A stretch of 64,000 nucleotides of DNA from Segatella baroniae DSM 16972 = JCM 13447. GTDB lineage: Bacteria; Bacteroidota; Bacteroidia; Bacteroidales; Bacteroidaceae. Positions 43,941 to 52,303 of the stretch are shown in pieces. The stretch covers positions 1 to 64,000 of the forward strand of contig NZ_AUFQ01000015.1 in the NCBI RefSeq assembly GCF_000426585.1, written 5' to 3'. The notes beneath the pieces are model-generated. The model made no database searches and was not told the DNA's origin. It saw only the letters and a program-made list of their open reading frames with translations. The translations under genes and the position numbers were made by a program. How positions within the stretch are numbered: position 1 is the first letter of the stretch; each line of letters begins with the position of its first letter.

Positions 43941-44918
43941 ATGGACTACCTTTCTCTTATTCAGCGGCCTATCCAAGCCGAATTGGCCGATTTCATCGCG
44001 TTGTTCCAAGCTTCATTAGACCATTCCGACGGTCTTCTGGCCCAAGCGCTTGCGCATATCCGAGGTAAAGGCGGCAAGCGGATGCGCCCGATGTTGATAC
44101 TGCTGATGGCCCGCAACTTCGGTTCGGTGAGCAGCGTCACGCAGCATGCGGCCGTGGGACTGGAACTTCTGCACACGGCCAGCCTCGTACACGACGACGT
44201 GGTGGATGAGAGCGGCGAGCGGCGGGGCCAGGCCAGCGTCAATGCCACGTACAACAACAAGGTGGCGGTGCTGGTGGGCGACTACATCCTGTCGACGGCC
44301 TTGCTCTACGTGTCGCGCACCCATTCGGAAGTCATCGTGCGCCACCTGGCCGAACTGGGCCGCACGCTGTCCGACGGCGAGATTCTACAGCTGTCGAACA
44401 TCCAGAACCAGCAGATATCTGAGGAGGCTTACTACGAAATCATCAAGCGCAAGACGGCCGCCCTGTTCGAGGCTTGTGCCGCCATAGGCGCGGAGAGTGC
44501 CGGGGCCGACGGAGAAGCGGTGGCCGCCGCCGCGCTGTTCGGGCAGAACCTGGGCGTCATGTTTCAGATTCGCGACGACATCTTCGACTATTACGACGCC
44601 GCTGAAATCGGCAAACCTACGGGCAACGACATGGCCGAAGGCAAGTTGACGCTGCCGGTCATCCACGCGCTCAACACGACCGGCGACGCCGACATGGCGG
44701 CTTTGGCCCGCAAGGTGAAGGCCCGCACCGTCACTCCCGACGAGATTGCCCGTCTCGTTGCCTTCACCAAGGCCCATGGCGGCATTGAATATGCCGAGCG
44801 TCGCATGCGCGATTTCCACGCTTCCTGCCTGCGGTTCATCGACGAAAGGGTGGGGGATGCGGCCATCGGCGAGGCGTTGCGGGCCTATCTGGACTTCGTG
44901 ATAGAGAGGAGGAGTTGA
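43941..44918 (+). CDS. Polyprenyl diphosphate synthase
   Basis: A 325-residue trans-prenyltransferase. The first aspartate-rich motif is LVHDDVVDES and the second QIRDDIFDYY. A small residue before the first motif suits long-chain products such as the octa- or nonaprenyl tails of menaquinone. It condenses isopentenyl units in the cytoplasm. Menaquinone would serve the fumarate reductase encoded at 52-56 kb. It is monocistronic and ends just before a MITE-like element. Confidence 0.92.
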   Translation: MDYLSLIQRPIQAELADFIALFQASLDHSDGLLAQALAHIRGKGGKRMRPMLILLMARNFGSVSSVTQHAAVGLELLHTASLVHDDVVDESGERRGQASVNATYNNKVAVLVGDYILSTALLYVSRTHSEVIVRHLAELGRTLSDGEILQLSNIQNQQISEEAYYEIIKRKTAALFEACAAIGAESAGADGEAVAAAALFGQNLGVMFQIRDDIFDYYDAAEIGKPTGNDMAEGKLTLPVIHALNTTGDADMAALARKVKARTVTPDEIARLVAFTKAHGGIEYAERRMRDFHASCLRFIDERVGDAAIGEALRAYLDFVIERRS

Positions 44919-44937
44919 GAAGGAACCAACCCTACGA

Positions 44938-45183
44938 CCTACCCCGGCCCTCCCAAAGGGAGGGAGAACTGACTTGCGATACAGTTGCAATGCTAATTAG
45001 TTCTCAAGATTATTTAGGGAAATAAAACTAATAGAAAGTCAATAGAAAGTAAATAGCCAATATCTTTGCTTTAACGCAAAAGATATTGGCTATATTCTTT
45101 TAAAACGATATCACGCCCCAAGTGTTTCAAGCAGCGTATCGCAAGTTAGTTCTCCCTCCCTTTGGGAGGGCCGGGGTGGGTAG
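44938..45183. mobile_element. MITE-like element with 41-bp inverted ends
   Basis: The ends CCTACCCCGGCCCTCCCAAA...TTGCGATAC (44938-44982) and GTATCGCAAG...CCGGGGTGGGTAG (45136-45183) are inverted copies, 41 bases with a single mismatch. The roughly 150-base interior is AT rich and non-coding. It contains a strong terminator hairpin. It separates the convergent prenyl synthase and deoC genes. Confidence 0.8.
45053..45100. terminator. Strong hairpin inside the MITE-like element
   Basis: ATAGCCAATATCTTTGC pairs with GCAAAAGATATTGGCTAT with one bulged base over a six-base loop. T-rich sequence follows on the plus strand, and A-rich sequence precedes, so it could terminate both convergent genes. 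Confidence 0.8.
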
Positions 45184-45206
45184 CTGGGTCGTTGGTCCGT
45201 CCTTTT

Positions 45207-46148
45207 TTAGAAGTACTTCACCTCTTTCCCCTCAATCTCACTTAGCAGCAGGTTGGCCAATCGGCTGGTGCCGAGGCGCAACCACTTGTTGGTGAGCCAC
45301 TTTTCGCCCAGCACTTCCTTCACGATGGTGTAGTAGGCGAGGGCGTCGTCGACCGTGTTGATACCGCCGGCAGGTTTGAAACCCACCTGGCGACCCGTCT
45401 GGTCGTAGTACTTCTTGATGGCCTGGCACATCACGTAGGCGGCCACCGGCGTGGCACTCACCTTCTCCTTGCCCGTGGAAGTCTTGATATAGTCGGCACC
45501 CGCGTACATAGAGAGGATGGAAGCCTTCTTGATGTCGGCCGTATCGCGCAGGCAACCCGTCTCCAGAATCACCTTCATGGCCACATCGTCGCCGCAAGTC
45601 TCCTTCAGTTCGCTGATGTCGTCGCACACCCCTTCGTAGTCGCCGCAGAGGAACTTGCCCACCGGCATGACGATGTCGATTTCATCGGCGCCATCCTTCA
45701 CGGCCAGTGCCGTCTCGGCCACCTTCACTTCGATGAGGGCCTGCGACGAGGGGAAGGAGCCGGAGACGCAGGCGATGTTCACGCCGTCCACGTCGAGCGT
45801 GTTCTTCACGGCCGCGGCGAAGCAGGGATACACGCAGATGGTGGCCACGTGGGGCAGTTCGGGATAGTCGTTGTCGAAGCGGTTCACCTTCTCCGTGAAG
45901 GCCATCACGCTCTCGTCGTTGTCCGTATTCTTGAGCGTGGTGAGTTCAATGCTGCCGAAGAGGAATTTCTTAACCTCCAAATTGTTGTTTTCGGCCATTT
46001 TCTCGTCGAGCAACTGCTTCACTTCCGCAGCCACCTGCTCGTCGTTGAGCGCGCAGTCATACTTGCTGAGCGTTTCTTCATACTTGTTTTCACCGGCTTT
46101 CCGGTTCTCGTTGATGTCGTTCATCACTGTTTCTTTGATTGTTCCCAT
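45207..46148 (-). CDS. deoC: Deoxyribose-phosphate aldolase
   Basis: A 313-residue class I aldolase. The Schiff-base lysine lies in ADYIKTSTGKEKVSATP, and the second conserved lysine in GFKPAGGINT. It cleaves 2-deoxyribose-5-phosphate to glyceraldehyde-3-phosphate and acetaldehyde. About 60 extra N-terminal residues relative to the 220-260 residue bacterial form are common in Bacteroidetes. It follows the mazG-like gene by 12 bases and ends the mnmG-apt-uvrC-dtd-mazG-deoC run. Confidence 0.95.
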   Translation of the reverse strand: MGTIKETVMNDINENRKAGENKYEETLSKYDCALNDEQVAAEVKQLLDEKMAENNNLEVKKFLFGSIELTTLKNTDNDESVMAFTEKVNRFDNDYPELPHVATICVYPCFAAAVKNTLDVDGVNIACVSGSFPSSQALIEVKVAETALAVKDGADEIDIVMPVGKFLCGDYEGVCDDISELKETCGDDVAMKVILETGCLRDTADIKKASILSMYAGADYIKTSTGKEKVSATPVAAYVMCQAIKKYYDQTGRQVGFKPAGGINTVDDALAYYTIVKEVLGEKWLTNKWLRLGTSRLANLLLSEIEGKEVKYF

Positions 46149-46160
46149 AATGTTGTTATT

Positions 46161-46493
46161 CTATTGGTTATCAGTAAGTTTCTTATTATTGATGTGCCTT
46201 GTGGCGTCTCTCTTCGTTTTCTTTTCCATGCTTTTCCTCAGTTCGTCGGTCAGGTTCACGCCCGTTTGGTTGGCCAGGCACAGCAGCACCCAGAGCACGT
46301 CGGCCATCTCTTCGCCCAGATTGGGCTTTTCGCCGGCTTTGAAACTCTGGTCGCCGTAGGTGCGGGCGATGACGCGGGCCAGTTCTCCCACCTCTTCAGT
46401 GAGGCAGGCCATGTTGGTGAGTTCGCTGAAATAGCGCACGCCGTAGCTCTTGATCCAGTTGTCTACGGCCGTTTGGGCTTCTTGGATGGTCAT
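46161..46493 (-). CDS. MazG-like nucleotide pyrophosphohydrolase
   Basis: A 110-residue all-alpha NTP pyrophosphohydrolase with the metal-binding pair ACLTEEVGELARVI and LGEEMADVLWVLLCLANQ (ExxE...ExxD). It likely hydrolyses aberrant or excess NTPs to NMP. The gene is small and single-domain, unlike full-length MazG. A composite repeat element lies directly before its start. Confidence 0.9.
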   Translation of the reverse strand: MTIQEAQTAVDNWIKSYGVRYFSELTNMACLTEEVGELARVIARTYGDQSFKAGEKPNLGEEMADVLWVLLCLANQTGVNLTDELRKSMEKKTKRDATRHINNKKLTDNQ

Positions 46494-46617
46494 GTTGTTG
46501 GTTGTTGGTTGTTGGGTTGTGAGGTTGTGGGGATGAATGGTTTGTTTTATGGCTATTGTCCTCTCCGCATTTTCCCGCTGATAGCCCTCCCTCCCTTTGG
46601 GAGGGTCGGGGTAGGTC
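46494..46617. repeat. Composite repeat (GGATGAAT arm plus GGGAGGG palindrome), copy 1
   Basis: A G/T arm (GTTGTTGGGTTGTGAGG...GGGATGAATGG) is followed by TTTGTTTTATGGCTATTGTC, CTCTCCGC and then CCTCCCTTTGGGAGGG with TCGGGGTAGG. Read on the opposite strand it is nearly the same as the copy at 49.8 kb. Confidence 0.8.
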
Positions 46618-47070
46618 TTACTCCCTCCTCTTGCTATCCATCACGATCGTCACGGGGCCGTCGTTGAGCAGTTCCACCTTCATGTCGGCGCCGAACTCGC
46701 CCGTGCCGACAGGCTTCCCGATGGCTTCGGAGAGGCGGGCGCAGAAGGACTCGTAGAGCGGGATGGAATGCTCGTGGCGGGCCGCGCGCAGCCAGCTGGG
46801 GCGGTTGCCCTTCTTGTAACTGGCGAAGAGCGTGAACTGCGAGACCACCAGCAGGTCGCCCGCAGTGTCGAGGATGGAGCGGTTCATCACGCCGTCCGCG
46901 TCGTCGAAGATGCGCAGGTTGACGACTTTACGGGCCAGCCAGTCCACATCTTCCTGTCCGTCGGCCTCCTCAATGCCCACCAGGAGCAGCAGCCCGGGGC
47001 CGATGGCCGACTTCACCTGTCCGTCGATGGTGACCGAAGCGTGGCCAACACGCTGAATGATAATTCTCAT
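46618..47070 (-). CDS. dtd: D-aminoacyl-tRNA deacylase
   Basis: A 150-residue DTD with the active-site motifs VVSQFTLFA and LNDGPVTIVMD. It hydrolyses D-amino acids and glycine mischarged on tRNA, relying on the cross-subunit Gly-cisPro in GPVT. It follows uvrC by 73 bases. Length is normal. Confidence 0.96.
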   Translation of the reverse strand: MRIIIQRVGHASVTIDGQVKSAIGPGLLLLVGIEEADGQEDVDWLARKVVNLRIFDDADGVMNRSILDTAGDLLVVSQFTLFASYKKGNRPSWLRAARHEHSIPLYESFCARLSEAIGKPVGTGEFGADMKVELLNDGPVTIVMDSKRRE

Positions 47071-47143
47071 TATATACTAATTGGTTGATTATCAGTAATT
47101 TATTGTCGATAAGACGCCTTCTTTCCGTTCGTTGCTTCTCCCT

Positions 47144-48985
47144 TCATTCTTCCCCTTTCACTTCCCAATGCGCCTTCAGCAAGCGTGCTTTGGCCGCGCC
47201 TACCACTTCGGCCAGCTGTGTTTCATCGGCTTCTTTCATGCGCTTGACGCTCTTAAAGGCCGCCATGAGGGCCTCACGGGCCTTGGGGCCAATGCCTTTG
47301 ATGTCGTCTAACTCACTGTGAATCTGATGTTTAGACCGCTTGTTGCGATGAAAGGCAATGGCGTAGCGGTGCACTTCGTCCTGAATATGCGTCAGCACGT
47401 GGAAGAGTTCGCTCTTCACGTCGAGCGCCACCACCTGCGGCGGGAAGCCGAAGAGCAGTTCGTTGGTGCGGTGGCGGTCGTCCTTGGCTAGTCCCGCAAT
47501 CGGAATCGGCAGTTTCAGTTCGTCCTCCACCACCTCGCGCACCACGTTCATCTGGCCTACGCCGCCGTCCGTGATGATGAGGTCGGGCAGAGGCGTCTGT
47601 TCCTCCACCATGCGGCTGTAGCGTCGGCGCACCACCTCCTGCATCGAGGCATAGTCGTCAGGCCCCGTCACGGTGCGGATGTTGTACTTCCGGTAGTCCT
47701 TTTTCGAGGGTTTCATGCCCTTGAACACCACGCATCCCGCCACGGCGTCGGTGCCCGAAATGTTGCTGTTGTCGAAGCATTCTATCTGGTAGGGCAGCTT
47801 CGGCAACTGCAATTTCTGCTGCAATTCCTTCATCAGTCGCGTCTGTTTCTGTTCAGGATTGAGCTTCTCGGCCTGCTTCAGTCGGTCGAATTTATACTGT
47901 TTTCCGTTCATTTCGCTGAGGTCGAGCAGGTGCTTCTTGTCTCCCCGCTGCGGGATGAAAAACTCCGCGTCCTTCAGTTTCCACGTCATCTCCATCGGCA
48001 CGATGATCTCCTTGGCGTGGCTGTGGAAGCGTTCGCGAATCTCCGGAATCGCCGTGATGAGCAGCTCCTCGTCCGTTTCGTCCAACTTGCGCTTGTATTC
48101 AAAGGTGAAACTCTGGTTGATGGTGCCGTTCTTGACGTGTATGTAGTTGATATAGGCGTTTTTACTGCTGTCGTCGTCCACGATGGTGAAGACGTCGACG
48201 TCGTCGATCGTGTGGCTCACCACCTCACTTTTCGACACAAATTCGTCCAGCAAGACATACTTCCGCTTCAGTTCCTCGGCCCTCTCGAACTGCAGCAGCT
48301 CCGCGTTTTTCATCATTTCTTCGTAGAGCCACTTGCTCACCTGCCGCGTGTTGCCCTTCAGAATCTCCCGTGCCTGCCGCATGTTCTCCTGGTAGTCCTC
48401 ATAGCTTTGCTTGTCGATGCAGGGCGCGCCGCAGTTGTGGATGTGGTATTCCAAGCACGGCCTGTACTTCCCTGCCGCCACTCCCTCCTTCGTGATGGGC
48501 TGCCGGCACGTGCGCGGCTTGTAGAGTTTCTTGATGAGTTCCAATACCGCGTACATGCTGGCGATGTGGGGATAAGGCCCGAAGTACGTGCCGAAGCGCT
48601 TGTTGATGGTGCGCGTCTTGAAGATGCGGGGGAAATACTCGTTCGTCACGCAGATACTGGGGTAGGTCTTGCCGTCCTTCAGCAGCACGTTGTAGCGCGG
48701 ATTGTACTTCTTGATGAGGCTGTTTTCGAGCAGCAGGGCGTCTTCCTCCGTGTTGACGACCGTATAACTGATGTCGTGAATCTTCGACACCAGCACCTTG
48801 GTCTTGTATCTGTCCACCTCTTTGTGGAAATACGACGCCACCCTTCGCTTCAGACTCTTGGCCTTGCCCACATATATGATAATGTGGTCGGCGTCGTAGA
48901 ACTGATAGCTACCCGGCTTCTCAGGCATGTTGAGCACGATGTTCTTGAGCCGAGCCAGCCTTTTTTCGTTTTCTTCTTTCGTCAA
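47144..48985 (-). CDS. uvrC: Excinuclease ABC subunit C
   Basis: A 613-residue nucleotide-excision repair nuclease. It has an N-terminal GIY-YIG domain (GSYQFYDADHIIIYVGKAKS), a UVR motif, a C-terminal RNase H-like domain (IECFDNSNISGTDAVAGCVVF) and HhH (LDDIKGIGPKAREALM). It makes both incisions around a UvrB-bound lesion. The start ATG is immediately preceded by a G/T-rich repeat element, so the leader could form a quadruplex and affect expression. Confidence 0.96.
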   Translation of the reverse strand: MTKEENEKRLARLKNIVLNMPEKPGSYQFYDADHIIIYVGKAKSLKRRVASYFHKEVDRYKTKVLVSKIHDISYTVVNTEEDALLLENSLIKKYNPRYNVLLKDGKTYPSICVTNEYFPRIFKTRTINKRFGTYFGPYPHIASMYAVLELIKKLYKPRTCRQPITKEGVAAGKYRPCLEYHIHNCGAPCIDKQSYEDYQENMRQAREILKGNTRQVSKWLYEEMMKNAELLQFERAEELKRKYVLLDEFVSKSEVVSHTIDDVDVFTIVDDDSSKNAYINYIHVKNGTINQSFTFEYKRKLDETDEELLITAIPEIRERFHSHAKEIIVPMEMTWKLKDAEFFIPQRGDKKHLLDLSEMNGKQYKFDRLKQAEKLNPEQKQTRLMKELQQKLQLPKLPYQIECFDNSNISGTDAVAGCVVFKGMKPSKKDYRKYNIRTVTGPDDYASMQEVVRRRYSRMVEEQTPLPDLIITDGGVGQMNVVREVVEDELKLPIPIAGLAKDDRHRTNELLFGFPPQVVALDVKSELFHVLTHIQDEVHRYAIAFHRNKRSKHQIHSELDDIKGIGPKAREALMAAFKSVKRMKEADETQLAEVVGAAKARLLKAHWEVKGEE

Positions 48986-49103
48986 GGTGTTGTGGGGGTT
49001 GTGGGGTTGTGGGGTTGTGGGGGTGTTAGGATGAATAGTTTGCCCTACAGCGGACAGAAAAGGTAACCATTCATCCCGTCATCCCAGCACCCCTACAACC
49101 TAA
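48986..49103. repeat. G/T-rich inverted element with GGATGAAT core (locus 3)
   Basis: The left arm has three GTTGTGGGG units ending TTAGGATGAATAGTT. The right arm starts AACCATTCATCCC and continues CAGCACCCCTACAACC. The core is about 35 bases. It fills the entire apt-uvrC gap. Confidence 0.8.
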
Positions 49104-49630
49104 AATTCCAGCAACGACGTAATCTCCACATCCTTGTCGAAGGCTTCGCGGCTGTGTGGAAATTCGCTGTTGAGTTCGATGATGAAGTTGGCATACACCT
49201 TTTTGGGGCCGAACTTGCGCACCAGGTCGCAGGCCGCCTTCATCGTTCCGCCGGTGGCCAGGAGGTCGTCGTGGAGCAATATCACGTCGTCGGCCGTGAT
49301 GGCGTCCTTGTGGATTTCGATGGTGTCTATGCCATATTCCTTCGCGTAGCTCTCCTGCACCGTCTCGCACGGCAGTTTTCCGGGCTTGCGGCAGAGCACG
49401 ACGCCCGCGCCCAGACGCACCGCGAGGGCCGACGACATCACGAAGCCGCGGCTTTCAATGCCCACAATCTTCGTGATACCCTTGTCCTTGTAAAGTTCAT
49501 ACATTTCTTCGAGAATCTCCTTCAGCGCATCCGGGTTCTTGAATAGCGTGGTGACGTCGCGGAAATTGACGCCTTTGATCGGCCAATCCGGTATGCACCG
49601 CAGATTGTCGAGTAATACTTGTTTGTTCAT
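49100..49630 (-). CDS. apt: Adenine phosphoribosyltransferase
   Basis: A 176-residue purine salvage enzyme with the PRPP-binding motif VILLHDDLLATGGTMKAA and a VGIESRGFVM loop. It converts adenine and PRPP to AMP. Its stop codon overlaps the edge of the repeat element before uvrC. The gap to mnmG (about 570 bases) is filled with repeats. Confidence 0.95.
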   Translation of the reverse strand: MNKQVLLDNLRCIPDWPIKGVNFRDVTTLFKNPDALKEILEEMYELYKDKGITKIVGIESRGFVMSSALAVRLGAGVVLCRKPGKLPCETVQESYAKEYGIDTIEIHKDAITADDVILLHDDLLATGGTMKAACDLVRKFGPKKVYANFIIELNSEFPHSREAFDKDVEITSLLEF

Positions 49631-49703
49631 TTTATTATTGATATGATATTTGTAATTATCTGATTGATGTATGCCCGCAGCGAAGGGGCTTGCCGACGCT
49701 TTT

Positions 49704-49810
49704 TCAAAAGCTGTCCTTTTGCCTTCTCAAAGCTGCCCTTTTGGCTTGTAAAAGCAGCGCTTTTGAATCCTCAAAGCTGTGCTTTTAAAAACCCAAAGCC
49801 GTGCTTCCGG
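49704..49810. repeat. Repeat array, core AAAGCTGCCCTTTTG (locus 5)
   Basis: Five direct units at 22-23 base spacing: AAAGCTGTCCTTTTG, AAAGCTGCCCTTTTG, AAAGCAGCGCTTTTG, AAAGCTGTGCTTTTA and AAAGCCGTGCTTCC. No inverted unit is present here. Bases 49631-49703 are AT-rich leader with no gene. Confidence 0.8.
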
Positions 49811-50045
49811 AACCTACCCAGGCCCTCCCAAGAACCAACCCCGGCCCTCCCAAAGGGAGGGTGGACTATCAGCGGGGAATGGCGGAGAGGACAATAGTCT
49901 TAAAACAAACCATTCATCCCGACACCCTCACAACCCAACAACCCTCACACACACTGTTCATCCCAACAACCTGACAGCCCAACAACCCTCACACACACTA
50001 TTCATCCCAACACCCCGACAACCAACAACCTGGCAACCTCTAACC
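49805..50045. repeat. Composite repeat (GGGAGGG palindrome plus GGATGAAT arm), copy 2
   Basis: CCGGCCCTCCCAAAGGGAGG, GACTATCAGCGGGGAATGGC, GGAGAGGACAATAGTC and AAACAAACCATTCATCCC are followed by CACACACTNTTCATCCCAAC-type units and CCCAACAACCCTCAC repeats. It matches the reverse complement of copy 1. The remaining 50046-50197 shows no gene. Confidence 0.8.
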
Positions 50046-50197
50046 TTTACGCTTCCCTTTAATGTTTAATCGATTGGGAATCAGTCCGTTATTTGTGTGT
50101 AAGTTTCACGTGAAACATGGATCGTTTACGGTGAAACATTCTGTGGTGGCAGGCCTTTGACGGCCAGGCGGGGCTACTTTGGAGGTGGGACGGAAGG

Positions 50198-52069
50198 CTA
50201 TCTTCCGAGCAACACCAGCATGACATTGATGTCGCTCGGGCTTACCCCCGGGATGCGGCTGGCTTCCGCCAAGGTGTCGGGCTGAATGCGCTGGAGCTTC
50301 TGGCGGCCTTCTGTGCTGATTTCGTGAAGTTCGTTGTAGTTGAAACGACCTCTTATCTTGATGTTTTCCAGGCGGTGCATCTTGTCGGCAATCATCCGTT
50401 CGCGGTCGATATAGCCCTGGTATTTCATCTTTATTTCCGCGGCTTCGGCGATTTCTTCCTTCCGGTTTTCGGGAGAATCGAGCTTTTCGCGCAATGCGGG
50501 GATGATGGCTGCCAACTGCTTGAGGTCTATGTGCGGGCGTGCGACCAATTCGATGAGCTTGCAGCCGGCACGGAGTGGGGTGGTGCCGATGGCTTCCAGC
50601 GCGCCGTTGATTTCCGTCGGTTTAATCGGGAATGAACGGCAGAAATCCATGAGTTCATCGATGTCCTGCTTTTTCTGCATCCACCAGTCGTAGCGGGCAC
50701 GTGTGACCACCCCTAATCGATAAGCTTTCTCGGTGAGACGGGCGTCTGCGTCGTCCTGGCGCAGCAAGATACGGTATTCCGCACGCGACGTGAACATGCG
50801 GTAAGGTTCGTCCACACCTTTTGTGGTGAGGTCGTCGATGAGCACGCCGATGTAGCTTTCGTCGCGCCGCATCACGAACGGTTCGCCGCCCCCGCAGCGC
50901 AATGCCGCGTTGACGCCGGCCACCCAGCCTTGTCCTCCGGCCTCCTCGTAGCCCGTGGTGCCGTTCACCTGTCCGGCGAAGAACAGCCCCGGCACCACTT
51001 TCGACTCCAGCGAGTGGCGCAGTTGAGTAGGGTCGAAGTAGTCATATTCTATTGCGTAGCCCGGCCGGTACACCTTGGCGTCGCGCAAGGCCGGTATTTT
51101 GTGGAGGGCGTCGAGCTGCACCTGCATCGGCATGCTCGACGAAAAACCGTTCAAATACATTTCGTTGGTGTCCTCCCCCTCGGGTTCGAGGAAGAGCGGG
51201 TGTTGGTCTTTGTCGGGGAAGGTGACCAGCTTCGTCTCGATGGAAGGGCAGTAGCGCGGCCCCGTGCTCTGTATCTGGCCGTTGAAAAGCGGCGAGTCGG
51301 TCAGTCCGGAACGCAACGTCTCGTGCACCTCCGCGTTGGTGTAGCACGTCCAGCAGGGCAGTTGCTTGAGCACGCGGCGCGGCCCCATGTAGCTGAACTG
51401 GTGGAAGTCGGCCTCGCCGGGCTGCACTTCCATATCCTCGAAATGAACGCTTCGTCGGTCGATGCGCACCGGTGTGCCCGTCTTCATGCGTGCCGCGTTG
51501 ATACCGTGGCGCGTGACGCTCTCGGTGAAGTGGCGCACGGCCGGTTCGGCGCAGCGTCCCCCCTCCACCATCCGGCGTCCCACGTGCATGAGTCCGTTGA
51601 GGAACGTGCCCGCCGTGACGACCACGCTCTTGGCCTGGAACTCCACGCCCCAGACCGTGCGCACGCCCACGGCCTCGCCGTTCTCCACCAACAGTTCGTC
51701 GGCCTGGTCCTGCCAGATGTCGAGACCGTCGATGTTGTCGAGCGTTTCGCGCCATTTCCAGATGAACTTGCCGCGGTCGCACTGGGCGCGTGGGCTCCAA
51801 ACGGCCGGTCCCTTGCCCCGGTTGAGCATGCGGAACTGGATGGCCGTGGCGTCCGTCACGTGCCCCATCTCGCCCCCCAAGGCGTCGATTTCGCGCACAA
51901 TCTGGCCCTTGGCAATGCCGCCCACGGCTGGGTTGCAACTCATTTGTCCGATTTTGTTCATGTCCATCGTCATCAGGCATGTCGTGGCGCCCATGCGGGC
52001 CGCCGCCGCCGCCGCCTCGCAACCCGCGTGGCCGCCCCCGATGACGAGCACATCGTAAGAATACGTCAT
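50198..52069 (-). CDS. mnmG: tRNA uridine-5-carboxymethylaminomethyl modification enzyme MnmG
   Basis: A 623-residue FAD protein with an N-terminal GGGHAGCEAAAAAARMG dinucleotide motif, the NPAVGGIAKGQIVREIDALG block and the C-terminal GidA helical domain (RIPGVSPSDINVMLVLL). With MnmE it makes cmnm5U34/nm5U34 in tRNAs. A CAAAAGTA box at 52097-52104 is a plausible -7 element, divergent from the fumarate reductase promoter. It begins the mnmG-apt-uvrC-dtd-mazG-deoC run. Confidence 0.96.
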   Translation of the reverse strand: MTYSYDVLVIGGGHAGCEAAAAAARMGATTCLMTMDMNKIGQMSCNPAVGGIAKGQIVREIDALGGEMGHVTDATAIQFRMLNRGKGPAVWSPRAQCDRGKFIWKWRETLDNIDGLDIWQDQADELLVENGEAVGVRTVWGVEFQAKSVVVTAGTFLNGLMHVGRRMVEGGRCAEPAVRHFTESVTRHGINAARMKTGTPVRIDRRSVHFEDMEVQPGEADFHQFSYMGPRRVLKQLPCWTCYTNAEVHETLRSGLTDSPLFNGQIQSTGPRYCPSIETKLVTFPDKDQHPLFLEPEGEDTNEMYLNGFSSSMPMQVQLDALHKIPALRDAKVYRPGYAIEYDYFDPTQLRHSLESKVVPGLFFAGQVNGTTGYEEAGGQGWVAGVNAALRCGGGEPFVMRRDESYIGVLIDDLTTKGVDEPYRMFTSRAEYRILLRQDDADARLTEKAYRLGVVTRARYDWWMQKKQDIDELMDFCRSFPIKPTEINGALEAIGTTPLRAGCKLIELVARPHIDLKQLAAIIPALREKLDSPENRKEEIAEAAEIKMKYQGYIDRERMIADKMHRLENIKIRGRFNYNELHEISTEGRQKLQRIQPDTLAEASRIPGVSPSDINVMLVLLGR

Positions 52070-52135
52070 TGTAGGAAGATTCTTCTATTTTTCGGCAAAA
52101 GTAAGAAATTAAATTGAATTTTTATGAAATGGCTT

Positions 52136-52164
52136 TGAATTATCGGTTTATTGTACTAATTTTG
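52136..52164 (+). promoter_or_regulatory. Promoter of the fumarate reductase operon
   Basis: TTG (52136-52138), 18 bases, TAATTTTG (52157-52164). The predicted start near 52171 leaves a roughly 130-base leader before the frdC ATG. Confidence 0.72.
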
Positions 52165-52303
52165 CACACGAATCATGCGGGTGAAATACCTACTTTAAGG
52201 TATTGTGAAATAGCTTTCGCGGCGTATTTGCCCGTCGTCGTACAATTCATTCCTGTCAGATCGTAACGTTTAAATTTAATAAATAATTAAAAATCAATCA
52301 TTT

